A stretch of DNA of 64,000 bases from Pseudoneurospora amorphoporcata (GCA_033297205.1 MU859160.1:1-64000), one strand, 5' to 3'. Numbered from the stretch's first letter, positions 12,044 to 24,113 are shown. Notes: a model not told the origin generated them from the letters alone. A program made the numbers and translations.

Positions 12044-13201
12044 ACGATGGCCCGCCTAAAACGGGGGAAAAGACGGGTAGCTAAGCGGAGGAAACTCAAC
12101 TTGGATTTCCTAGACTACACGACGCGTCTTTGAGGATCTGAACCGAAGTCTGGGATGAGAGCTGAAAAATGTCTTTGTGTTACTTCACTGAGCGGGACAG
12201 AGGTCATTGTGAGATTTCGAAGCGCCGCGGCAAAACCACACATGACGGGCGTCAGAAAGGGCCGCTGTGTAATCTGCCTTCGCGATCTGGTGGAGCGCGT
12301 CCAGGGCCAGGCCACCCGCCATCCTGGGTTTCTTCCCAGCAGACAGGGCGGAGCGCGAGGAGAAGCCGGAAAGGCGGCCGTATGAACAGGTTCACGTGGG
12401 CATTTTCTCTTAGGCAGGGCTGAATTGAATTGCTGACAGTAGTGGTTGTTTTCGAGGTCGTAGTCAGAATGGGCCGGGTGGTCGCCCCGGCCGCATCTGT
12501 GTAAAATCGCCAAAGGGTGCCGCAACGCGGTCGGTCCTGCGCGGCTGTTTCATCGTATTAGGTTGGACAAAATCTCAAGCCACCTACGCGCTTCGGTCTG
12601 TATCTTTTGTTCAGAATCAGTATAAGAGGCACGATGGGGTTGTGAAGTCGGCCTGAAAAGAAGTCGGATTTCGCGATCGGAGCGCACATGCTTTCGCGGC
12701 ATGAAGACGGGATGCGATCGTGAGTTCCGCGTGTCCATCCCGATCAGGTGGCAGGAGAGGATTTAATATACGATACCATGGTAGAAAATGTGAATAAATT
12801 GAGTCCCAATCTCTCTTGACGTCCGGAACCACATGTTCGACTCCTCGATGATGATAATGGCGTCAATCGGCGACGTCGAGTGGTTGTATCCGTCGGGACG
12901 GGAACTTTTAGCGGGATGCAAAAGAGGACTCACATGTAAGAATGGCGCTTATTCCTGTCCAGCGCTGTTGTACATAAAAGTAAAAGCATTCCCAAGCGCA
13001 TAGGCTTTAGCGGGCTACTGCATCGTTTCTTGTAGGGTCCCTGCACCCAGATAAGGCAATAGACGCTTGTGTTGTGCTAGCCTATGCGGGGGTACGGAAT
13101 AGAAACCCCGAACCATCGTCAACCTCATCTTTCTTCAAAACACTCACCAGCCTGTTCGCCACAAGGTATCCGTTTTCCAAAAAAGCGACAAGTACCAATA
13201 A
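12044..13201. other. Gene-free region upstream of the HET pseudogene
   Basis: No coding frame with family resemblance is seen. The right part would be the ancestral promoter of the HET gene. Confidence 0.55.
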
Positions 13202-15642
13202 ATGTCCGAGCGGTCAAATGACGAGAAGAATATTTACTTTGACGACCAGGAGGAGGCGGTTCAGTCACCGCACCCCCTCCGGCATGTATCCCCCGAATTT
13301 CTCACAAAACGCCTGTACTGCTGTTGCAAATGCAGATGAATATTCCAAAATGCAGATCTGAGCATCCAGGACTACCCGGGGAAAGAATATGACTTTCACA
13401 ACTGGGTAGGGTTGACTGACGCGGCTAGGGAGGGATGTCATCACTGCTACGTCCTGCTACATACCTTGGACGAAGAGCACGTCTTGCGGTTCACAAATCC
13501 AGATAACTTGGGATCCGAGGAAAGTACAAGCCCGCTCAAGTTGCGAATACGGTCCTGGGACCGCAGCTGGACTGGGACGCCAGGTGTAATGGTATCGTGG
13601 GAGATGCATTCAGTCAAACAACAACTGTCTGACATAACGCTGGAGCCACTCGAAGAAGGCATAGACTTGAGTAAGAACGTGGCATATTGCATGCATACTT
13701 ACACTCTCCCCTTTTTTTTGTGTAACTTAGCGACTAACTCCCCTCTTTTACTCTTCTTCTTGCCAGCTAGGCGAAGCAGAAAGCCGGTTCATTGAGTGCA
13801 GTAGCACCAACAGTGAGGCCAGCTGAAAACAAATAAACAGATGGATCGACCAGTGCTCGGTCAGCCATCCTTCCTGCCATGCTCGAATTCGTGACGATTC
13901 TCGAGATCGCAAGCCCACGCGACTGTTATTCGTGGGTGATCGTGTCAACCTTTCGGTAAATCTTTGCGAGACCAAAACTCTGGATTCGTCGCGGACAAAT
14001 TACATGACACTTAGTCATTGTTGGGGTGATGGTGTTCCGCTACGTCTCTTGCACGAGAACTACATCAAATTCCTCGCAGGGATCGAGTTCAGCGAAATAC
14101 ACAAAACATTCAGAGACGCGATAGACGCAACTCGGCGACTGAATGTCCAATACCTGTGGACTGACTCTCTGTGTATCATCCAAGACTCTCGCGAAGATTG
14201 GCTCCACGAGTCCGCAAAGATGCATCATATCTATCAAAACTCATACCTCAATCTCATGGCGGCTGCTTCATCCAACTCCCACTGCGGGCTCTATTCAGCC
14301 AAGTACCCTTTTTCCAGTATCCCATTTCTTGTGCCCCTCGGAGATCCTCACAACCCAAAACTCGCCTCGTATCCTTACATGAACGCCAGACGAGAGAATC
14401 TGAATAACCTCACTCTCTTCTCGAGAGGTTGGGTGATGCAAGAGAGGGTCTTGGCTCGGCGAAACTTGATCTTCGGGAAAGAGATACACTGGGAGTGCCA
14501 TGACTCGAGCGGGTCCGAGAATTGCCCCGTTGGAAGTGCTCTAGAAAAGTGACTACACACAGTCGAGGGGGGGACGGATGCAAGCCGCCGAAACGTCTGG
14601 CAAAATATCGGCAAAGACTATTCACGCCTCAACCTGACGTTTGCGAGCGACAGACTCATTGCCATTGCGGGTATGGCCGCCGAATTGGGACAGCTCTGGG
14701 ACGGCGTCCAATATCACGCCGCACTACGGTCTCTGGTCATTGCATCTTCGTTCGAGTCTTCTATGGCATTGCATCAAGACATCTATTCCGGCAAAGGACT
14801 TCATAGCGCCATCTTGGTCATGGGCGTCTGTCGGCACATTTGTCCAGTGGTTTGACGCCGACGACTTTGATGGATTAGCCGAAGTTTTCCAGGTAGACGT
14901 CACTTTGGCGTCGCAGGGGCATTCGTTTGGCCCTGTGGCCAAGGGGACTATTCGTCTGAACGGGCCAATGTGCCACGCAAGACTTGTCAGAACGAAGTAC
15001 ACAGAGATCTTGTGCTTCGGCCAAGACACGAAAGACATGGTTTCAAACCCTAACGTGCCCGAGGATGATGGCGACAACGTTGTATCCGGATTCCGCACAG
15101 TCGTGTTGCTTGACCACCTCCCTTGGAGCGAGCAAGAGATGACTTCTGACACAGAAGTAGGCGTCACAGTCTACGTAGCCCCCTTGCAGACCGACATCGA
15201 CCTCAAACTAACCTACTCCGGTCTGCTGCGACTAGGCGGGCTGCTTCTGGTACCCACAGGGTTATCTCCAGGACAGTTCCGCAGCATCGGACACTTCTTC
15301 ATCCAGGACCAGTGGGGTATGGAAAGTCGACGCGTCTATGAGGAGCGCATAGTGAAGATGAGAAGGGAAGGGAAGATACAACAAAAGGATAAAAAACTCC
15401 CAAACTTTACGGACCGATAGGAGTGGTTGAATGAAGACACATTCGGCAACGGTGTGGTGACCAAAACGCTCCGCTCTCTCTATACTTCGGTCGTTAACCT
15501 GGGTTATGCTGGGGAGATTGGCAGGTTTTTGGATTACATCGATCGATGTGCAGACGAGCGCAGGAAATTGGGTGTTACGGATCCTAACCTCGGAGAAAAA
15601 GATGTGGAAGCCAGCGGGTGGTATAGATACGAGATTGTTTGA
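13202..15642 (+). pseudogene. HET-domain (heterokaryon incompatibility) protein gene, inactivated by stops and one frameshift
   Basis: One long HET-type protein can be followed from an ATG at 13202 to a TGA ending at 15642. There is one clean GT-AG intron (13671-13770, phase 1). The HET core is evident: NYMTLSHCWGDG near 14000, TFRDAIDATRRLNVQYLWTD, IIQDSREDWLHESAKM, and later RGWVMQERVLARRNLIF, followed by a C-terminal AIAGMAAELGQ / PSWSWASV segment typical of the family. It is broken by in-frame TGA at 13337, 13824 and 14550, by one shift near 14712-14725, and by an in-frame TAG at 15418. Sequence on both sides of each stop stays in the family register. Functional HET proteins trigger cell death after fusion of unlike strains; here the gene looks dead. 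Read-through or sequence error is unlikely for so many breaks. Confidence 0.87.
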
Positions 15643-18230
15643 GGACTGTTAAAGAGGGGTCTTGAATAAGTCAGCGTTCGCTCGGCTCGGCGGGGCTCAT
15701 TATGATGTCGAAACAGAGGACGAAGCTCATGGTCCCATGAGAAGCTGACATGGACGCTAAATCAGCCCACATTTGCCTCCCACTCACCAGAAGTGTGCGG
15801 GACAGAATCGGAGAGAAGTGCAAGGAATAGGAAAAAAAAAAAAAAGGAGGGGGGGGGGGGGGGGCAACCAAAACCCGTAGCTGGTGTCTTGTGGTGATAT
15901 GACATTCCATGAATATTTTGAGCCCTACTACACAGCACTGTTAAGAGTCCGGCTGTCAAGAGCAGGTCAAATAAGGAGTTTCTACAGAAAACGACGCGTT
16001 TGAAAGGATGATATCCGTTCCTCAAAAGCAACCTCCGACCAGGGATTCGGACAAATCAAGTAGAAGCAGGACAAAGTACATATAAAGCGAAGCAATAGAG
16101 TAAAGCAAAGCGATGGTGAAAGACGAGTAGAGGTTTCACTTGTTTGTTTGAAAGGCTGTGTAAAGATTCTCCACTGGTTCTTGCTAATTGCTAGGGATGC
16201 GTTTTGGCTGGTATTTCGACGTTTTGCTTGTTCGCGTTCGGTGACCTCGAATGCTGTCCGTTCAAAGAAGTGAAATGAAGCTTTGGTAGTGATTGAAGTG
16301 TGCAGGTGTTGAAATTAATACATGTTGAAGCTGACTAGTGCTGAATTTGGTTGTGTTCCTTGATGTTGAAGGTAAGGGGGGGGGAGGACGCTGTTATGAA
16401 AGTAAACCAGACGCTTTTTGCTGTGTAGGTAATGGTTTCGCCGACATGGCCAGTAAAGGGATGTAAATACGGCATCTTGGGCCCTGGTAAAAGGAATATT
16501 TCGAAGTTGTGCGGGTTTCAAGGGCAACGCAAAGCAAATCCAGAATGGATCAACCAAGTCTTCTCTTTATCTTTTGACCAAAGTAAACCAAATCCGGCCA
16601 ATCTTTGCTTTGCTTTACTTTATTGGATTCATTGCATCCAACATCAGAGATTTGCCTTCGTAGAGTGATGTCCGCTGCATAATCATATGTCACCATCTTG
16701 TTCTCCCATTGCTTTATGTCAGCGCAGTTTCGAACAAAAGTCAAGAACGGTCTCCCAAGGGCAAAGCCCGGTTCGCACATGATGTTCCAAGCTTGCCCTG
16801 AATTCTCTTTACAGTGGCTGGTGCGTTGGAACTCACACCTTCAAGATGAAGACATGAGGCGCATGGCTGATTTTCAGCCGTTTTTAACCAAGCATACTGC
16901 CCCATTTTTGAGCTATAAAGCTGTGAAGGCAAAACATGCGGTTGATTGACGCTATTTGGAGTCAGACCATATTTTCGAGAGATTTTGGTTAAGGCCAGCA
17001 TTTAAGCGTCTGAGCAAAGCGTAAATGGGATAAATTTGACGAGTGAAGTGTCCTCCTTTGGCAGGAACATCTTTTCGTCACTTTCGTAGGTAGCGGTTGA
17101 CTCCGGCTTTTGTCCTTAGAGGTAGTCACCTACAATGGCTGGTATGTACCTAGGTACCTTATGTACAGAGCACCTGCTGACGGCCCGGCAAACAGCACCA
17201 AGGGTTCAAGCCAACAGCCCCGCCTAGAGGTACCTACCATTGGACAGGGCCACCCCACTCTCTGCTGTGGAAGTGTGAGTGGTGTTGCTCCGGGCCGTAC
17301 CGTCCCGCGCCTCAAGAACAACATCTCAACAACATCTCATCGAACCTGGCAACTAGGGCAGCCGCACAATCAACCTCACCTAATCGCGTACCTTCAATAA
17401 CCGGTCTCTTACAGCACATTTTTACCTGATTTTTTTTCTTGCTGTCAGATAGAGGGCTATGATGCCAAGAAGACAGAATGGTAGCAGAGGGCTGGTTTCA
17501 GGAGTCCTTTCCACACAAAGGCGGATGAGGTTATTCTCACCAAAATTCCAGCCGCTGATGACACAGCGATGAATGTTACACTCGGGCCCGCGAACGAAGA
17601 GAAGCTAGGCTTGGAACCTGGACCGAGCATGTGCAAGACGCCAGCCTGAGGTTAGGTGGGAGTAAACCGGCGGTGACCGGGTCGAGCAAATTGACCTCCG
17701 AGCTTCAAGATCACGCTCCAAGGTCTACACCGTGGGAGTCGTGATGCTCAAGAAAGGCACGGAGACGTATGCGGCTTGGATATTGGCGGATGGAACAGTT
17801 CGACGTCGAACTAAACGGTTGTAGGAAGGTAGCATGACGAAAAGTACATCAGTACCTACCTGGTACCCGTAGGTTGAAGATGGCAGTCCGGAAATCTATG
17901 GAAAAGGGGCTTAGCGCTCTTCCCCAACCTAGACTTTACGCGTGCTGACAAGAAAAGCTTGACGTTTAGGTTACATACATTCAGGGGCCAACAATCTCGG
18001 GGACATCTACGCCGCGACCGGGAGACGAGATGCCAGTGTCTTCGCTGGAGGTCCGGGCCGTATTGTGACGTCGGGTAGTACGGCTCAGCCGCTATCGATT
18101 GCATATATCTTGTTGGTGCCCTTTTGCAGTCCTTACTGCAAATCCACACTTCAGTCCCGGACATTTCCCCCCAGAATCCTTTGCTAGACCTGCTTTTTGC
18201 CACTCCGCACGTTCAACGGTTCCATCCACT
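15643..18230. other. Gene-free region with A14/G16 tract
   Basis: There is no supported gene. It contains a poly-A run (15832-15845) directly followed by a G-run (15849-15864), and clustered TACCTAGGTA-like motifs at 17143-17160, 17223-17238 and 17851-17876. The last few hundred bases are the upstream region of the DUF7136-like gene. Confidence 0.6.
15832..15864. repeat. Adjacent A14 and G16 homopolymers
   Basis: Fourteen A's, then GGA, then sixteen G's. The G-run could form G-quadruplex-type structure; it may also be length-variable in assemblies. Confidence 0.85.
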
Positions 18231-18698
18231 ATGGTACCCACCGGTATCATCTCGGCCACTAGCCGCTTTGGCTCCCTTACTGCCTTTCTACTCCTTCTTT
18301 TCTCCGCGGCATTGGCACAACAGAGTCAAGGAAACGATGTCGTTGCGCAATATCCAACTACAATCGAATTCGACGTCGTTTTCCCGCGCAAAGACACATA
18401 TGCCCCAGCCGCCGTCTTTCCCATCATCTTTGCTTTACAGAACCCCAAGGATGCAACTGCATTTCGGCTTTTGTTGTCTTGGTACCTTGGAAAGACGGGA
18501 TTACGCGATTACGATGGCTGGCTTGAAGAGGACCACACCGATGTGACAAGACCCAGGGGAGCATCAGAACCCGCCGGATCTCTAGGATGGCACGGTCTGG
18601 CCTACAAATGGCACACGGCCATGGCCAACATCACAGGCGACTCTTACTACCTCATTTACTGGATCGACAAGCTCAACGGTGCCAAGGCAGAAGGGTAG
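18231..18698 (+). CDS. DUF7136-like secreted protein, apparently truncated
   Basis: This single frame of 155 aa starts at an ATG followed by a clear signal peptide (about residues 1-28, ending SAALA). The mature N-terminus carries TTIEFDVVFPRKDTYAP and FPIIFALQNPKDA, the hallmark opening of the fungal secreted DUF7136 family. A later segment (GLAYKWHTAMANITGDSYY) fits the middle of that family. Family members are usually about twice as long, and the expected cysteine-bearing C-terminal half is absent after the stop at 18696-18698. It may be a truncated pseudogene, in keeping with the decayed gene that follows. The family's role is unknown; it is extracellular by its signal peptide. Confidence 0.6.
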   Translation: MVPTGIISATSRFGSLTAFLLLLFSAALAQQSQGNDVVAQYPTTIEFDVVFPRKDTYAPAAVFPIIFALQNPKDATAFRLLLSWYLGKTGLRDYDGWLEEDHTDVTRPRGASEPAGSLGWHGLAYKWHTAMANITGDSYYLIYWIDKLNGAKAEG

Positions 18699-19183
18699 TA
18701 CTCGCTTTACTGGGGGAGTTGGAGGTCGTTGGAGGAAGTGCAGCGACTTGCAGATATATACTGGAAAACAGCCGAACGCAAAAAACACGGCAGTGTGCTG
18801 TTGCTTACTGCCATATAAACTTCCTTACTGTTACTCGTATACTGGGCTTCCGAACACAACATAAGGTTTCAAGCCCGAACAAGGTCCTAGCAGCTAAAGT
18901 CCACGGTACCCATGTATCTAGAAGGATCATATGTCTTTGCAAATCCGGTTCTCCGGCCCTTAAATCCCTAGCGATGCCTAACTACCAGGTTTTAAGCGTG
19001 TCGAGGCAATGTCCAAGATGCATGATGCCGACAAAGCAGCATATATGATGTGGCACTTCCTTCTTCTGTTTGTATCACCAAACTCTCACCCAGGGGCACA
19101 TACACTCTTTCCTCGTTTCATACAGTCCCTTCCACTCTTTACCAAAGCCTTGAACTGGCACGCAGCACTCCCTGTCGCCTTTC
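18699..19183. other. Spacer between two secreted-protein loci, possibly eroded 3' part of the first
   Basis: No frame continues the DUF7136-like protein. The stretch may be its decayed 3' half or the former promoter of the next locus; nothing specific can be recognised. Confidence 0.45.
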
Positions 19184-21300
19184 ATGGCGCCACTTCCCAA
19201 GATACGCGCTCCATTACAAGCGCTACTCCATTTTTTCTCTTTTTTTCTCCTGTCATTTGCGCCACAGTCTCAATCTACGATAACTCCGATGGTCCTTGGC
19301 CGGCACGATGCAGCATCACGGGCCCTGATCCCAACAACTGGCCCATTTACCACTACCTCGAACAGTTCGAAGGATGCACCCAAATATTTTTCGTTGACTT
19401 GTCTCCATTGACGATCGGATCGAGGAGCCCAACGCCATTCACCGCATTCGTGCTTGCACTATCTGGGGCGCGGACTGGGAGAGCACGCCCAGGAATGAAG
19501 TCCTTGAGGTTGATTCAGCAGCAGTGACGCCAGGCGACGGCTGTTAATGCCACTTATCACTTGGGCTGGTGGGATCAAGCTGCCTCCGATCATGCCCACA
19601 CTGGTGCAGTGTCTTCGCCAACGCACACACCCTGACCAGATAGGTACGGACCTATCTCACCAAGGGATACATCACCTCTGTCACAAGATCCCCCATCATT
19701 TTTGGCCTGCCCGAGGATGTCACCATTTTTGTTTATCTGGGTCGGGCACTACAAAGTCAAGACCTTGGAAAAGATGCTCTACGCCATTTCTCAACCTTCT
19801 CTACACTCACGACTTGGGATTATCCTCAGTCCCCAGCGGGTTTGCTATGCAACTCTGCGAGCCTGGGCGAGATGCCGACCATGTCTTTGGCATAGTCGTG
19901 TCGACCAACGGCTCAATCTCTGCAGTTCGTAAGGCCGTTCAAGGCTGGTCAAGAGCAGAGTTTCTTGATGGGTTTTCGGAAACGATCGACGTTACGGCTC
20001 CTGTCTTTGTCACAATGCCTCCTCTGTTCCCAATCCTCAACGATACAAACGTCGGCGACCTGAATGCGTCCAACAGTACCGGTCTTCAATTCACCAACCA
20101 TACATTGCGTTCGGCACTCCGCGGGTCACTAGACCGACGAGCCAACTACAGGACCATTGAGGTGGTCCGAAGATTACATTAGTCAAGTCATGAACGCTTC
20201 GGTTTCAACCATAGAACGCTCGGCTCAGATGCTTTCTCAACGGCTCAGATAGCAGTACTAAAGCGCTCACCGACATTATATCCGACTGGAAAATGATTGC
20301 CGGAAGTGCGAATGGACATCGGGACGATACAGATAATTACAACACAGAGGTCGATTTGCGCCTTGACCTAAAGCGAACACTCTACGGATATTTAATCCCC
20401 GTCCTGTGGCCGTTCTCTGCATCGTGGACTGTCGTTGTGGACTCTGGTCACGACTGCACAGCCCAAGATCCTCTTTACCCGGGCTATATGAGCCAGGACC
20501 AGTCACACAAGCTCTTCGCTTGCTACCGGAACAGGTTGTATTACCTCATCGCCGCCAAAGGTAAAGGGTACGAGTGCGACAGGTACGACTGTCCCGACTG
20601 CATGACGGGAAAGGCCTTGAGTGACTGCCACCAGAATTGGTTCGAAACACCCCGTGGTATCGACAACTTGACTGGCGACAGCTACGGCGGTATAAGTGTT
20701 AACGAACTGATTTTTGGGTAAGTTTGCGTCATTCGCCCCCCTTGAAGCAGAGATCGGTCTGAAGAACCTGCATCCGAATGGGGCGACGTGCTAACTCAGC
20801 GAAAACAGGTCCGTTAGAACTTGGCAGTCAAACGGAAAGAGAAACGGAGACTAGGTACCCAGACTACAACTCGAATCCAACAACGCTGAAGGAACTGAAC
20901 AACAGGGACACCACACCAGGTCTCATGCGCATTCCGGTCTGCGGTGTCGATGAAGCAGTGACCAATTGGGCCAAACAGCGATTTCGCCAAAGACAGCGAC
21001 CGTTATGTCGGGTTCCCGTGCAACAACCCGCTCAATACGTTCATAGGCAGCCCGATTTCGGAAATCCCCTACTCTCATAGGAAATCTTCCACTCTAGTCC
21101 GTGGAGAGCCACGACTTCAGCTACCCGGCTCGGCTGCCGTTCTTCTGTACGCATGACGCTGGGTTCCGGATTTCTCGCATGTTTTCTTTGGCAGGAAGTG
21201 GAAAATCCAGGGTCGTCCTATTGTTGCAAGTTCATGGGAGGAGGGCATTGTTGGCTTGGGGTCTTTATCAAACCGATCAGTCGACGTTAGCAATGACCTT
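19184..21300 (+). pseudogene. Decayed secreted protein related to the non-catalytic regions of large killer-toxin-like (subgroup C) fungal chitinases
   Basis: An ATG at 19184 opens a signal-peptide-like stretch. After a frame change the text DGPWPARCSITGPDPNNW appears, characteristic of the region before the catalytic domain of large secreted LysM/GH18 chitinases. Further pieces appear in alternating frames: IHRIRACTIWGADW (about 19440), YITSVTRSPIIFGLPEDV (about 19670), DADHVFGIVVSTNG (about 19870), YGYLIPVLWPFSASW with VVVDSGHDCTA (about 20390), PGLMRIPVCGVDEAV (about 20920) and WQEVENP...CKF (about 21190). At least seven frameshifts or stops separate them. One probable intron remains at about 20719-20807. 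No GH18 DxxDxDxE site is present, so the ancestor may have lacked the catalytic core. The locus cannot give a full protein. Confidence 0.75.
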
Positions 21301-21615
21301 TTGTAGTGAATCATAAGCTTGAAATCACTGATATTCAGATACCAATCATGTCATAGTTGTCGTCAAATCAAGGTCCGTTGATGGCACGAGACCGCCCGTG
21401 CTCTCGGGAGCCCCACTCATTCGGGAAGTCCGGCGACAACCCGGATGATCCGCACAAAATCGTAGCAACCCGCCATCCGATAGCATCCAATGGGAAACAA
21501 GTCCTTCAATGCTAAAGACCCACATCCATGAGATCGAAGATCGAAGCATGGGACATGGCTGTCCGAGGGACGACCTGATCTCGATGAAGATGAAGATGTA
21601 GCCCGAGACGGCGGG

Positions 21616-21622
21616 TATAAAT
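21616..21622 (+). promoter_or_regulatory. TATA-like box of the UbiA-like gene
   Basis: TATAAAT lies 93 bp before the ATG at 21709, followed by a pyrimidine-rich leader. Position and context fit a core promoter; this is inference from spacing. Confidence 0.4.
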
Positions 21623-21708
21623 CATTCCATGCTCAACCGTCCAAGGATGGACACTCCTCATCACTTACCCAACTTTCCACCTCCCTCTTACTTGTAATCT
21701 TGGGCACC

Positions 21709-22818
21709 ATGGCCTCCCACGCTCCCGCTCACTTACCAACGGAGTCGAGATCTCCCACACTCAGAAGTTTGCTTTCTTTTTTCAGTGATGGGCCGGGGAA
21801 CCACAAATCTGAGTCAGTGACCGTGGCAAAGGGCGATGAGAGCGTCCAGGGTCAATTCCCTCGTCCTTCCGCCGGCCATCTCTTCGGAAACGTGACAGCA
21901 GTCGCCAAAGTGATTTGGGCCTTCACCAAAGATGACCTCTTCACTGCCACGCTACCCAACGCCATCTTCAGCATCACAGCCGCCTTCGCAGATGTCCATC
22001 TTCGCGGGACTTCCGGCCCCGCCTTCTCTCGAGTCTTCGCTAGGCTCCCGCTCACCTACTTCTTCAGCTTCTACGCCCTGCTCATCTTTCATCTCGGCAA
22101 CCAGCGGCCTCGGGATGGGTCCGTCGCCGAGGGACGCCTCAACAACAACAAGCCCTCCGGCAAGACCATCACGACGCCCGAGCAGATCCGCCGCGCCTAT
22201 CTCATCCTGCTCCCCATCACCCTCGCCCTCAACCACTTTCTGGGCGTCTGGCACGAAGGGCTCATGATTCACCTCATGACCTTTATTTACAACGACCTCG
22301 GTGGAGGTAACGAGCCCTTCGTTCGCGACATCATCCTCGGCATCTCGTTCGGGTACATCAACTCTGCCTCTCTCAAGATCGCCCTCACCACCACCAGCAG
22401 CAGCCCGCACGGCCACACCTGGACCTGGCTCAACCTCGTCAGCGTCCTGATCGCCACCACCATCGGCTGCCAGGAATTCAAGAACCACAAGAACCACCGC
22501 CACCCCCAGGGACACCAAGAGGGCTCCGGCAATGACAAGACGATGAAGCGCAAAAAGGCACTAGCCATCTTCCTCGGCGAAGCGGCGGTTCCGCGGGCGC
22601 ATCTGGCTCTGATGATGCCGCTCTGGACGCTCGTCTGCGCGTGGTTCTGGCGGCTGGAGATCAGTGTCGCTGCCTCGTTTCTGCTCTATTCGCTCTTTGT
22701 GGCCAGCCGGGTGCTCACACAGAGGAGCGCGGGTGCGGAGGAGCGGACGTGGAAGTTCTGGGCAAGGTGGACGATCGTGATTTATTTGTTTCCGATTGTG
22801 GCTGTTTTGTCAGCTTAG
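21709..22818 (+). CDS. UbiA-superfamily membrane protein (prenyltransferase- or terpene-cyclase-like)
   Basis: Intronless, 369 aa, ATG in CACCATGG context. After a Ser/Pro-rich cytosolic N-terminus of about 70 residues comes WAFTKDDLFTATLPNAIF, the start of the fungal UbiA-like family. Several hydrophobic helices follow: around 110-130, 170-195, 220-240, 250-265 and 305-365. The first polar motif reads HLGNQRPRDG (about 129-138). It matches the Asn-x-Arg part of the usual motif, but the aspartates that hold the diphosphate-bound metal in true prenyltransferases are not spaced canonically. A second acidic site may be FIYNDLGGGNEPFVRD. Family members join prenyl groups to aromatics or cyclise terpenes in ER or mitochondrial membranes. 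No other biosynthetic gene flanks it, so the substrate is unknown. Confidence 0.75.
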   Translation: MASHAPAHLPTESRSPTLRSLLSFFSDGPGNHKSESVTVAKGDESVQGQFPRPSAGHLFGNVTAVAKVIWAFTKDDLFTATLPNAIFSITAAFADVHLRGTSGPAFSRVFARLPLTYFFSFYALLIFHLGNQRPRDGSVAEGRLNNNKPSGKTITTPEQIRRAYLILLPITLALNHFLGVWHEGLMIHLMTFIYNDLGGGNEPFVRDIILGISFGYINSASLKIALTTTSSSPHGHTWTWLNLVSVLIATTIGCQEFKNHKNHRHPQGHQEGSGNDKTMKRKKALAIFLGEAAVPRAHLALMMPLWTLVCAWFWRLEISVAASFLLYSLFVASRVLTQRSAGAEERTWKFWARWTIVIYLFPIVAVLSA

Positions 22819-24113
22819 CTTGAGTTGAGCACTTGCTTTGTTTTTTTGTTTGGCATTGCTACGAGTACTGATTTGTGGCTCTGTGGCCGTGGTAACCGGA
22901 TGAGGGAGGCATGGTGCGGAGTTTCTTAAACTCGGCGTGCGGAGGGACCGTTAGGTCGATGTCGATGGCGATGTTGATGAGCAAAAGGATATGCCCGGGA
23001 AAAGACCTTCTGGACCAGACAGCAGCGGAGGTCTCTTCCGGACAGCATGGTTGGATAACTACATGGAGGATTGGGTGGGCAGTGCGTCTCTTGGAACCCT
23101 TGATGGCCAGATATTGTGGACTGTAATGATGATGATGATAATAATGATGATGGATGATGATGTTGGAGGCTGAAAAGGTGTAGATCTAATACGAATATCA
23201 AATAGTAAAAGAGGTTTTGAGGCCTCTTCAAAATTACCTTTTGAGTCGCGAGATCCGTAGTCTAATATGTATTTTTTTGAATATCGTTAGCAGGTAGGGG
23301 GCGCCACCAAGTGATGTTTTGTGGTTGCAAGAAGAAAGAGGAAAAGTTGCATTGATGCTCGGATTGTTAGAGCTAGGATGGTCTGTGCGCAGGACGCCCT
23401 CCGCCGACCTCGGATGCAATGTACGGAAGGGAATGAGATGTTTTCTTAGCTGGATCGCTAAGAGAATTGCAGCTTCGGAGTTAGTGTGCTACTGCACTGG
23501 TCGGTCTTGCTAGCAATGCAATTGTCCATCTTACGACAAAGCCTTCAGATTCAGAACATCACAAACGATCACCCACCAAGACACTGAACTTCGCCTCATT
23601 TAGATGTGGTAAAGGCTGGGGAGGCACGCATGCAGGTTTCACACGAAAATAGTAGACTAGAAGGCTGGCAAAGATAAGAACACTTCGATCCCAACGGCAA
23701 GAAATATTCAGTACGAGAGGTGCAGTGGTATGGAATTGTCGAAAAAAGTTCATCCGTCTCGCCCAACGAAGGGACGCTACTAACCATTTGGCTCATTTAC
23801 AAACAAGTCCGGTGCTTATCTGCTTCCACGCAAGTTTCCCGCCAACGGCTAGTCTAAGCTATTGAAGGCGCAACAGTACAGCCACGGAAACGCGATTACC
23901 TACCTAGTATGAAACAGAATTCGTACTGGCACCATAATCCTCCTATACATCAAATCAATCTTCATGCTCCAAAATAGACGCTTCTTTTCAGCCATGCTTC
24001 ATGCCTCCTGCGGCCAGCCAAGGAAAAAGTTGAAAGCGTTCCGTTCATAGAACCGCATAAGTCAGAAGCGAAAATAATAGAGGGAGAAAAATAAATAAAT
24101 AAAAAAAGAATTG
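22819..24113. other. Gene-free region with an ATG/GAT microsatellite
   Basis: The left part is the 3' UTR of the UbiA-like gene. A degenerate ATG/ATA trinucleotide repeat lies at about 23125-23163. No gene is seen; the last 100 bp before the tRNA are A-rich. Confidence 0.6.
23125..23163. repeat. Degenerate ATG trinucleotide repeat
   Basis: About twelve ATG/ATA units with small interruptions; a simple repeat outside genes. Confidence 0.8.

Noticed and set aside
13202..15642. Possible TGA recoding in the HET gene
   Set aside because: Other genes in the window, including the spliced GH18 model, use TGA as a normal stop, and a frameshift and a TAG also break the HET gene.
15832..15864. A14/G16 as a possible retroelement tail
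   Set aside because: No element body or target duplication could be found on either side.
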